This document shows, in pieces, positions 1 through 5,745 of a stretch of DNA of 17,723 bases. Both the position numbers and the translations under genes were made by a program. This stretch comes from Nitriliruptoraceae bacterium (GTDB taxonomy: Bacteria > Actinomycetota > Nitriliruptoria > Nitriliruptorales > Nitriliruptoraceae): assembly GCA_007125475.1 (NCBI GenBank), contig SLDB01000210.1:1-17723 (forward strand), given 5' to 3'. The notes under the pieces are model-generated. The model was given only the letters and a program-made list of their open reading frames with translations. It did not search any database and was not told the origin of the DNA. Numbering within the stretch: position 1 is the first letter of the stretch; every line of letters begins with the position of its first letter.

Positions 1-833
1 CCTGGGACACCCGCGACGGCGGCGACGGCCACCGGGCGGTCCGCGGCGTGGCGATCGGGATCGGTGCGATCATGCTCGCGGTGAGCGTGTCGAGCCTGCT
101 GCGCGCCACCGTGGTGGAGGCCGGACCGGCGAGCATCGCCGGCGTCGCGGTCGCGTTCGTCGTCCTGGCCGGTTCCGGCCGTCTCCTGGCGGACCGCCCC
201 GTCGCCGCGGACGTGGTGGCCGCCGGCCTGGTCACCGTCGCCGCACCGCTGGTCGCCGGCGACGCCACCTGGGGGGGCGTCGCCCTCCTCGTCGCCGCCA
301 CCGGCTGGCTCGGCCTGGCCGTCACGACGCACCCGCTGCTGCGTTGGGTGTCCGCGCTGGTCGCCGGGGCCGGGAACGCCGTCCTCCTGGCCGACGCCGG
401 GGTCACGGTCGTGGAGGCCTACACCGTCGTGCCAGCCGCCCTCCTCACGGCCGCCGGGGTGTGGTGGCTCCACGACGACCCCCGCGTCCCCACCCGCACG
501 GCCCTGGCCCCCGGGCTCGTCCTCGGGCTCCTCCCCAGTCTGGTGCGCCTCACCGACGACCCGCGGGTGCTGCCACGTGCCATCGCCCTCGCCGTCGTCG
601 CCGCCGGCCTCGGCGTCATCGGGGCACGGCTGCGGTGGCAGGCACCCACCATCGCGGCCGTCGTCGCCGCGATCGGCGTCGCAGTGACCCAGTTGACGAT
701 CGTCGCCGCCGAGATCCCTCGGTGGGTCACGTTCGCCACGATCGGGGCGCTGCTGGTGTGGATCGCCGCGACGTACGAGCGCCAGCAGACCCGCGCACGC
801 CACCTCGGCGCCGCGATCGGGCGCCTGCGATGA
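1..833 (+). CDS. Polytopic membrane protein, 3' part (SCO7613 C-terminal-like)
   Basis: The reading frame is open at the left edge (first whole codon at 3), so this is the C-terminal part of a longer protein. A GTG at 48 could start a 261-residue product, but codons before it are open and no ribosome binding site is visible, so truncation by the window is the better reading. The product is almost entirely hydrophobic Ala/Val/Leu/Gly-rich segments, about eight or nine membrane spans, broken by short charged loops (HDDPRVPTRT, LTDDPRVLPR). The tail PRWVTFATIGALLVW followed by ATYERQ and a basic end resembles, from memory, the C terminus of large actinobacterial membrane proteins annotated as SCO7613 C-terminal domain. 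No catalytic motif is visible and the function is unknown. The stop overlaps the next start (ATGA, 830-833), implying translational coupling with the permease downstream. Confidence 0.6.
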   Translation, partial: WDTRDGGDGHRAVRGVAIGIGAIMLAVSVSSLLRATVVEAGPASIAGVAVAFVVLAGSGRLLADRPVAADVVAAGLVTVAAPLVAGDATWGGVALLVAATGWLGLAVTTHPLLRWVSALVAGAGNAVLLADAGVTVVEAYTVVPAALLTAAGVWWLHDDPRVPTRTALAPGLVLGLLPSLVRLTDDPRVLPRAIALAVVAAGLGVIGARLRWQAPTIAAVVAAIGVAVTQLTIVAAEIPRWVTFATIGALLVWIAATYERQQTRARHLGAAIGRLR

Positions 834-2365
834 CGCAGCCGGACCGCGCGACACCGACCGACGCCGAGCTCGGCCCCACTCGTCGGGCACGCATCGGCCG
901 GTTCGTCGGCCCACTCGTCGCGGTCGTGGTTCACCAGGCCCTGACTGGGACGCCGTTGGGAGGCGACGCCCGGGCGACCGCAGCCGTCGGCGCCCTGATG
1001 GCGACGTGGTGGATCACCGAGGCGGTCCCGCTCCCCGTGACCTCCCTGTTGCCGGTGGCGTTGTTCCCCCTCACCGGCGCCACCGGGGTGGAGGCCGCGA
1101 CCCGTCCGTACGCGAACGAGATCCTGTTCCTCTTCGGTGGGGGGTTCGTCCTCGCCCAGGCCGTACAACGCTGGGGTCTGCACCGCCGGATCGCGCTGCT
1201 CACGGTCCTGGCCGTGGGCACACAACCGGTACGCCTCATCGGCGGCTTCATGCTCGCCACGGCGTTCCTCTCGATGTGGGTGAGCAACACCGCCACCGTC
1301 GTGATGATGCTCCCCATCGGCGCCTCCGTCCTCGGGCTGCTCGGACAGGACGCCCCCGGAGACCAGGACCCGCCGGGCACCGCGGACATCGCCTCGGGGA
1401 GCGCGGCCGCTGACATCGACCCGCGCTCGTTCGGCACCGCCCTGATGCTCGCGATCGCCTACGCCGCAAGCATCGGCTCGGTCGCCACGCTGATCGGCAC
1501 TCCGCCGAACGGGATCCTCGCCGGCTACCTCGCCGACCAGGGCTCGCCGATCGGCTTCGGGCGGTGGATGCTCCTCGGCCTCCCGCTCGCGATCGTCTTC
1601 CTCGGCATCGCGTGGCTGTTGCTCACCCGCGTGCTGTTCCGCCTCCCGCAGGCAGCGATCCCCGGCGGCGAAGGGGTGATCCGCGACGCGTTGACGAAGA
1701 TGGGGCCACCCGGCGTCGGCGAACGCCGCACCCTGGCGGTGTTCGTCGTCACCGCCGCGCTGTGGGTCACCCGCCCGGTGATCACCGGGCTACCGGGACT
1801 CAGCGGCCTCACCGACGCCTCGATCGCGATCGCCGCGGCGATCGCGCTCTTCCTGGTGCCGGCGGGGCGCGGCATCGCCCTGCTGAGCTGGGACGACGCG
1901 AAACAGATCCCCTGGGGGATCCTCCTCCTGTTCGGTGGTGGCCTCGCCCTCGCCTCGGGGATCGAGGACACCGGGATCGCCGCCTACATCGGCGAACAGG
2001 TCGTCGGGCTCGGCCACCTGGACGTCGTCGTCCTCGTCGCGGTGACCGCCGTGGTGATCGTGCTGCTCACCGAGGTCACCAGCAACACCGCCACCGCGGC
2101 GGTGTTCATCCCGATCCTCGCCGGTGCCGCCATGGGCCTGGACCTCCCGGTGACGATGCTGATCGTCCCGGCGACGCTGGTCGCGAGCTTCGCGTTCATG
2201 CTCCCGGTGGCCACCCCACCGAACGCCATCGTGTTCGCCTCCGGTGCGGTCACCGTCGCCGACATGGCCCGTGCCGGGGTGTGGCTGAACATCATCGGTG
2301 TCGGGCTCGTCGTGGCCGCGACGTTCGCGATCGTCGTGCCGATGTTCGGAGGGATCGCCGGATGA
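830..2365 (+). CDS. SLC13/DASS-family sodium:anion (dicarboxylate/sulfate) symporter
   Basis: This 511-residue inner-membrane transporter belongs to the divalent anion:Na+ symporter family, which imports dicarboxylates such as succinate, or sulfate, with sodium. It has the family's inverted-repeat signature: two SNT motifs (residues 152-154 and 418-420) that bind sodium and substrate carboxylates in characterised members, each followed later by a TPPN segment (224-227 and 462-465). The N-terminal WWITEAVPL (60-68) is also typical. Length is normal for the family. A hydrophilic loop near 172-200 (DAPGDQDPPG and following) separates two membrane blocks. The ATG at 830 overlaps the upstream stop by four bases, and the hydrophobic sequence begins about 25 residues later, so this start is preferred to further-upstream starts in the same frame, which lie antisense-like over the preceding gene. 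Substrate cannot be read from the sequence. Confidence 0.88.
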   Translation: MTQPDRATPTDAELGPTRRARIGRFVGPLVAVVVHQALTGTPLGGDARATAAVGALMATWWITEAVPLPVTSLLPVALFPLTGATGVEAATRPYANEILFLFGGGFVLAQAVQRWGLHRRIALLTVLAVGTQPVRLIGGFMLATAFLSMWVSNTATVVMMLPIGASVLGLLGQDAPGDQDPPGTADIASGSAAADIDPRSFGTALMLAIAYAASIGSVATLIGTPPNGILAGYLADQGSPIGFGRWMLLGLPLAIVFLGIAWLLLTRVLFRLPQAAIPGGEGVIRDALTKMGPPGVGERRTLAVFVVTAALWVTRPVITGLPGLSGLTDASIAIAAAIALFLVPAGRGIALLSWDDAKQIPWGILLLFGGGLALASGIEDTGIAAYIGEQVVGLGHLDVVVLVAVTAVVIVLLTEVTSNTATAAVFIPILAGAAMGLDLPVTMLIVPATLVASFAFMLPVATPPNAIVFASGAVTVADMARAGVWLNIIGVGLVVAATFAIVVPMFGGIAG

Positions 2366-2420
2366 CCACGGTGACGGCGGCAGCCGTCGATGACGCGGTG
2401 TGCACCCGGGGAGGTACGCC

Positions 2421-2437
2421 GGCCGGCTCAGCCGGCC
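2421..2437. terminator. GC hairpin between convergent genes, possible terminator
   Basis: There is a perfect 7-bp stem, GGCCGGC (2421-2427) and GCCGGCC (2431-2437), with a 3-nt loop TCA. The loop is the complement of the TGA stop codon of the small minus-strand gene. It lies between the convergent ends of the permease (stop 2365, plus) and the 45-codon gene (minus). There is no U-tract on either strand, so intrinsic termination is only a possibility. Confidence 0.35.
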
Positions 2438-2565
2438 TGGACCACCGCTTCCTCCTCGGGGACGAAGGGGTTCTCCAGGAGACCGGCACGATTGCAGGCC
2501 TCGTCGATGCACCACCGCGTGGTGATGCCGTCGATGGAAAGCAGCGGGTGTCCGGCGTGGGTCAT
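2428..2565 (-). CDS. Unrecognised 45-residue small protein
   Basis: I do not recognise this gene. The minus strand encodes 45 residues from ATG at 2565 to TGA at 2430-2428. A good Shine-Dalgarno GGGAG lies at 2577-2573 with a 7-nt spacer, which decides the start. Third codon positions are mostly G or C, as in neighbouring genes. The product starts MTHAGHPLLS, carries a CX4C pair (Cys19, Cys24) next to Trp18, and ends with an acidic patch (PEEEA). It has no membrane segment or signal peptide. It lies 109 bp downstream of tRNA-Gln on the same strand and converges with the permease. The opposite strand has a 69-codon frame overlapping the permease stop (ATGA), but its Gly/Asp/Val-rich product lacks a ribosome binding site beyond the overlap, so the minus frame is preferred. 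The cysteine pair might bind metal or form a disulfide; that is speculation. Confidence 0.55.
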   Translation of the reverse strand: MTHAGHPLLSIDGITTRWCIDEACNRAGLLENPFVPEEEAVVQAG

Positions 2566-2619
2566 GTCTGATCTCCCGACTCGACGTCGACCTGCAGCGC
2601 CTCCCGAGCGCCGTGCGGC

Positions 2620-2625
2620 AGCATA
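2620..2625 (-). promoter_or_regulatory. Possible -10 box upstream of the 45-residue gene
   Basis: TATGCT on the minus strand fits the TANNNT -10 pattern and would give a leader of roughly 45-50 nt before the ATG at 2565. I see no convincing -35 hexamer at 16-18 nt. Read-through from the tRNA-Gln transcript is an alternative. Confidence 0.25.
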
Positions 2626-2674
2626 GACGGACCGACCGCAGATCCCATCTTCACACCGTCACAGGCCTGCCGGG

Positions 2675-2749
2675 TGGCTGGGGGGCAGGGGATCGAACCC
2701 TGGATTCCGACTCCAAAGGTCGGCGTGTTGCCGGTTACACCACCCCCCA
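2675..2749 (-). tRNA. tRNA-Gln, anticodon TTG, CCA encoded
   Basis: This is a complete cloverleaf on the minus strand: acceptor TGGGGGG paired with CCCCCCA, D-stem GTGT/ACAC, anticodon stem CCGAC/GTCGG around the loop CTTTGGA (anticodon TTG, plus-strand positions 2714-2716), and T-stem CAGGG/CCCTG with loop TTCGATC. The discriminator is G, followed by an encoded CCA (2677-2675). The U1-A72 first pair and G73 are typical of bacterial tRNA-Gln. It reads CAA codons (and CAG by wobble), which are rare and common respectively in such GC-rich genes. It follows ispE by 51 bp on the same strand. A TACGCT at 2796-2791 could be its own -10 box. Confidence 0.96.
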
Positions 2750-2790
2750 TCGTGCCCCGTCGTACGTCGGCACGACCGGACACGCGGCAC

Positions 2791-2796
2791 AGCGTA
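2791..2796 (-). promoter_or_regulatory. Possible -10 box for tRNA-Gln
   Basis: TACGCT on the minus strand (TANNNT) sits 41 bp upstream of the mature tRNA 5' end, just after the ispE stop. A matching -35 hexamer would have to lie inside the end of ispE, and none is clear. Confidence 0.25.
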
Positions 2797-2800
2797 GTGG

Positions 2801-3763
2801 TCAGGTCTCCGACAACTCGGGGCCGCCGGCCGGGGACAACGCGATCTCGACGCGGTCGAACTCGCCACGCACCGACTCGGCGATCGCCACCGAGCTGGTC
2901 GCGTCGGGAGCCAGCGCGACGACCGTCGGCCCCGAGCCGCTGACGATCGCCCCGATCGCCCCGGCTCGTCGCATCGCCTCGAGCTGCTCGCCCAGCCGCG
3001 GTCGCAGGTGCACCGCTGCCACCTCGAGGTCGTTGTGCAGCGACGCACCGAGGGCCTCGGGGTCACCGGTGCGCAGCGCCTGCAGCACCGCGTCGGGTTC
3101 GTACCCCGACGGCTCACCGACCTCGTCGAACACCCGGTAGACCTCCCGGGTCTCCAACGGGGACTCGGTGATCCCCACCACCCAGTAGCAGGTACCGCGC
3201 GTCAGGACCTGCGCCGTCGCGGTCCCGATCCCGGTCGCGAGCGCCGTGCCCCCGGTGACGCAGAACGGCACGTCAGCACCGAGCTCGGCGGCGATCCGGC
3301 GCAGGTCGTCACGGTGCATCCCGACATCCCACACGTGGTTCAACGCCACCAGGACCCCCGCGGCGTCGGCCGAGCCCCCGGCCATCCCGGCCGCGACCGG
3401 GATCCGCTTGGTGAGGTGCATCCGCGTGGTGGGAGCGGTGGCCCCGCCGTTGCCACGGTCCCCACCGACCCCGATCTCCCGCATCAGCCTCCGGGCCGCG
3501 AGGAGGACCAGGTTCTCCTCCCCGGCGGGGACCGAGGGCAGACCATCGACCGACAGCGCAACGTCCATGAAACGGCGGGCCGAGGGATGCATCGAGGCCG
3601 CGGAACGATCCAGGTGCACCGAGATCGTGTCGTGGATCGACACCGTCTGCAGCACCGTGACGAGTTCGTGGTAGCCGTCGTCGCGCATCCCACGCACCGC
3701 CAGGAAGAGGTTCACCTTCGACGGCACGCGCACCCGGATGTGGTCGGGCGCTCCGTCCGACAT
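2801..3763 (-). CDS. ispE: 4-diphosphocytidyl-2-C-methyl-D-erythritol kinase
   Basis: This 320-residue cytosolic GHMP kinase phosphorylates the 2-hydroxyl of CDP-methylerythritol with ATP, the fourth step of the MEP isoprenoid pathway. Visible signatures are PSKVNLFL (residues 14-21, catalytic Lys16), the GHMP glycine-rich ATP loop PVAAGMAGGSADA (122-134), GADVPF with the catalytic Asp164, GGTALATGIG (171-180) and the C-terminal SGSGPT (275-280). The length is normal for the family. ATG 3763 is chosen because AGGAG (3773-3769) lies 5 nt upstream; an in-frame extension to 3808 lacks such a site. It is the third gene of a tatD-rsmA-ispE block, but 218 bp separate it from rsmA, and a TAGGAT (3867-3862) suggests it may have its own promoter. 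Confidence 0.95.
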   Translation of the reverse strand: MSDGAPDHIRVRVPSKVNLFLAVRGMRDDGYHELVTVLQTVSIHDTISVHLDRSAASMHPSARRFMDVALSVDGLPSVPAGEENLVLLAARRLMREIGVGGDRGNGGATAPTTRMHLTKRIPVAAGMAGGSADAAGVLVALNHVWDVGMHRDDLRRIAAELGADVPFCVTGGTALATGIGTATAQVLTRGTCYWVVGITESPLETREVYRVFDEVGEPSGYEPDAVLQALRTGDPEALGASLHNDLEVAAVHLRPRLGEQLEAMRRAGAIGAIVSGSGPTVVALAPDATSSVAIAESVRGEFDRVEIALSPAGGPELSET

Positions 3764-3861
3764 CACGGCTCCTGACGGCGTCGGACCCCGCGGACACCGT
3801 GGTGCCACCGCTGCCGTGGCTCGACGCCTCCGACGTACGCGCCTGCGCAGCGCGTCCGACC

Positions 3862-3867
3862 ATCCTA
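3862..3867 (-). promoter_or_regulatory. Candidate -10 box (TAGGAT) for ispE
   Basis: TAGGAT on the minus strand is a good match to the housekeeping-sigma -10 consensus of actinobacteria. It lies in the 218-bp rsmA-ispE gap, giving a leader of about 90 nt. The -35 position carries no obvious TTGAC-like hexamer. Confidence 0.35.
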
Positions 3868-3915
3868 GGCAACGTCACCGCACGCCCCCGACGCCGACCG
3901 GACGTCGCGGCCACC

Positions 3916-3943
3916 GGCCCCGGTGATGTCACCGTCCAGGGCC
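3916..3943. repeat. Inverted repeat with CGGTGA/TCACCG core in rsmA-ispE gap
   Basis: The core CGGTGA (3921-3926), TG, TCACCG (3929-3934) is a perfect 6-bp dyad. It is flanked by GGCCC (3916-3920), which can pair with GGGCC (3939-3943) across a 4-nt bulge, making an 11-bp interrupted stem. It could be a terminator for tatD-rsmA, an operator near ispE, or a leftover GC hairpin. The sequence alone does not decide. Confidence 0.35.
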
Positions 3944-3962
3944 CCGGCGACGCGAACGCTCA

Positions 3963-3979
3963 CCCCGGGCCGGCCGGGG
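3963..3979 (-). terminator. GC hairpin just after rsmA stop
   Basis: CCCCGG (3963-3968) pairs with CCGGGG (3974-3979) around a 5-nt loop, starting 2 nt past the rsmA stop codon (3984-3982). No U-tract follows on the minus strand, so it is a weak terminator candidate. Confidence 0.3.
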
Positions 3980-3981
3980 CC

Positions 3982-4788
3982 TCAGCTGCCGTGCAGCGCC
4001 GCGTCGAGTCGGCGCAGGTCGGCCGGGGTCAGGGTCTCGGCACGGGCACCGAGGTCGATCCCGGCGGCGTCCGCCGCCACGGCCAGCCGTGGAGGCTCGG
4101 CGACACGACGCAGGGTGTTGCGTAGCGTCTTGCGCCGCTGGGCGAACGCGGCGTCGGCGAGCCCGGCGAGCCGTACGTACGACTCCCGGTCCGGGGCGTC
4201 GGCCCGGCGGGTGAGCCGGACCATCACGCTGTCGACGTTCGGCACCGGGTGGAACACCGATCGGGGGATGGTCAACTCGGTGCGGACCTCGGAGAGGAGC
4301 GCGAGCTTCACGGACACCGCGCCGTAGGCGGCGTCACCGACGGTCGAGCGCCACCGGTCGGCGACCTCGCGCTGCACCATCACGAACAGCTCGGTCACGG
4401 CCGGGTGGGCCAACGCGTGGAACACCAGCGGTGTCGCGGTGTTGTACGGCAGGTTCGCCACCACCTTCACCGGCTCATCGGAGACCAACCGTCCCAGGTC
4501 GGTGTGCAGCGCGTCCGCGTGGACCACCTCGACGCCCTCGACACCGTCGAGGACCTCGGTCAGCGCCGACACCAGGCCGGCGTCGATCTCGACGGCGACG
4601 ACCCGGCGGACGATGGCGGCCAGCCCGAGCGTGAGCGATCCCAGTCCGGGGCCGATCTCGAGGACGGCGTCGTCGGCGGTCACCCCCGAAGCCGCGACGA
4701 TGCGACGGACCGTGTTGGGGTCGGTGACGAAGTTCTGCCCCGCGGCGCGTCGCGGGGCGAGTCCGTGCCGGCGCAGCAGCGACCCCAC
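3982..4788 (-). CDS. rsmA: 16S rRNA (adenine1518-N6/adenine1519-N6)-dimethyltransferase
   Basis: RsmA (KsgA) uses SAM to dimethylate two adjacent adenines in the 3'-terminal helix of 16S rRNA during 30S maturation; loss gives kasugamycin resistance. Counting from GTG 4788 (268 residues): GQNF (17-20), SAM motif I EIGPGLGSLT (44-53), motif II VEID (66-69), the catalytic NLPYN (112-116) and C-terminal FAQRRKTLRN (215-224). GTG 4788 is the only ATG/GTG/TTG start in the open frame but has no Shine-Dalgarno. Homology-like sequence (ELLTPSAV) continues upstream of it, and a strong GAGGAGG (4827-4821) sits 5 nt before an in-frame ATC at 4815, so the true protein may begin at AUC 4815 and be nine residues longer. 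It follows tatD in the same direction. Confidence 0.95.
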   Translation of the reverse strand: MGSLLRRHGLAPRRAAGQNFVTDPNTVRRIVAASGVTADDAVLEIGPGLGSLTLGLAAIVRRVVAVEIDAGLVSALTEVLDGVEGVEVVHADALHTDLGRLVSDEPVKVVANLPYNTATPLVFHALAHPAVTELFVMVQREVADRWRSTVGDAAYGAVSVKLALLSEVRTELTIPRSVFHPVPNVDSVMVRLTRRADAPDRESYVRLAGLADAAFAQRRKTLRNTLRRVAEPPRLAVAADAAGIDLGARAETLTPADLRRLDAALHGS

Positions 4789-4820
4789 GGCGCTTGGGGT
4801 GAGGAGCTCGCCGATCTCGA

Positions 4821-4827
4821 CCTCCTC
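4821..4827 (-). promoter_or_regulatory. Strong ribosome binding site pointing to AUC start of rsmA
   Basis: GAGGAGG on the minus strand lies 5 nt (TCGAG) upstream of ATC at 4815-4813, which is in frame with rsmA. No ATG, GTG or TTG occurs at a suitable distance: GTG 4788 is 32 nt away, too far for this site to serve. Confidence 0.5.
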
Positions 4828-4847
4828 GCCCGACGTCGGTGTCGAGC

Positions 4848-5642
4848 CTACGACGACGGCCCGGCCCAGTGTCCACCACCGTCGATGGCGAACGCCCTGA
4901 GGGTGTTGGCGTACACCACCTCGGCGAGGTCACCGGCGTCACGATCGTGCACCTCGGCGAGGGCGGCGAGCGTCAACGGTACGTACGACGGGTCGTTGGG
5001 TGCGCCCCGGTGGGGGTGGGGGGTGAGGAACGGTGAGTCCGTCTCGGTCAGCAGCAGCCCGGCGGGGGCGAGCCCCGCTACGCGTCGCAACTCCCCGGCG
5101 TTGGTGAACGTGACGTTCCCCGCGAACGAGAGGAAGTACCCGGCCTCGACGCACCGCGCCGTGACCTCCTCGTCGCCCGAGAAGCAGTGCATCACGACTC
5201 GGTCGGGGGCTCCCTCGGTGGCCAGGACGTCGAGGCAGTCGTCCCAGGCGTCGCGGCAGTGGACCACCAGCGTCAGGTCGCGTCGCTTCGCCAGCGCGAT
5301 GTGCTCGCGGAAGCTGGCCTTTTGCACCGCGGGGGTGGTGTGGTCGCGGTAGTAGTCGAGACCGGTCTCCCCGACCGCGACGCACCGGGGCTCGTCAGCG
5401 AGCTCCGCGATCACGTCGAGGACCCGCGGGGTGGCCTCCATCGCGTCGTTGGGGTGCACCCCCACCGCGGCGTAGACGTCCTCGAACCGGTTCGCACACG
5501 CGACCGCCTGTGACGAGCTCGCCAGGTCCGTACCGACCGTGACCATCAGCGACACCCCCGCCTCACGGGCCCGACGGACCTGTTCCTGGGGCGTCAGCTC
5601 CTCGTGGTGGCTGAGGTGGCAGTGGGTGTCGACGTAACGCAC
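4848..5642 (-). CDS. tatD: TatD-family metal-dependent deoxyribonuclease
   Basis: This 264-residue TIM-barrel hydrolase of the TatD/YcfH/YjjV family acts as a metal-dependent 3'-5' DNase and is linked to DNA repair; despite its name it is not required for Tat export. Metal ligands are all present: HxH (His7, His9) in DTHCHL, Glu92 in GETGLDYY, His128 in VVHCRDA, His152 in MHCFSG and Asp202 in LTETDSPFL. Length is normal. The GTG start at 5642 gives an N terminus fitting the family exactly; an AGGA lies about 8 nt upstream. It ends 32 nt before the proposed rsmA AUC, so the two are probably co-transcribed. In many actinobacteria rpf lies between them and metG before them; neither is here. Confidence 0.93.
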   Translation of the reverse strand: MRYVDTHCHLSHHEELTPQEQVRRAREAGVSLMVTVGTDLASSSQAVACANRFEDVYAAVGVHPNDAMEATPRVLDVIAELADEPRCVAVGETGLDYYRDHTTPAVQKASFREHIALAKRRDLTLVVHCRDAWDDCLDVLATEGAPDRVVMHCFSGDEEVTARCVEAGYFLSFAGNVTFTNAGELRRVAGLAPAGLLLTETDSPFLTPHPHRGAPNDPSYVPLTLAALAEVHDRDAGDLAEVVYANTLRAFAIDGGGHWAGPSS

Positions 5643-5688
5643 GGCGGGGTCCTGGGGCCGGAGGCTGTCGGCGGCGCACCGCCATCAC

Positions 5689-5728
5689 CGCGTGCGGGCA
5701 CGCGGCGGCCCGCCGTCGGGCGGGCCGC
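5689..5728 (-). terminator. Two abutting GC hairpins after the sigma/anti-sigma operon
   Basis: Hairpin A is CGCGTGC (5689-5695), GG, GCACGCG (5698-5704). Hairpin B is GCGGCCCGCC (5705-5714), loop GTCG, GGCGGGCCGC (5719-5728). Both stems are perfect, 7 and 10 bp, with no base between them. They start 17 nt after the stop of the anti-sigma gene and precede tatD. No U-tract is present, but the 10-bp GC stem is a credible transcription barrier separating the two minus-strand units. Confidence 0.5.
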
Positions 5729-5745
5729 AGCCGAGCCTATCCCGG

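Noticed and set aside
344..829. N-terminal extension of the permease over the upstream membrane protein
   Set aside because: It is Arg/Pro/Gly-rich and out of frame with a clear polytopic protein; the ATGA junction gives the expected DASS N terminus.
2362..2571. A 69-codon plus-strand frame overlapping the permease stop (ATGA)
   Set aside because: It has no family-like features and lies antisense to the 45-codon gene, which has a proper ribosome binding site. It cannot be fully excluded.
2428..2800. tRNA-Gln as an integration site for a mobile element
   Set aside because: No second copy of the tRNA 3' end, integrase, transposase or composition change is seen in the window.
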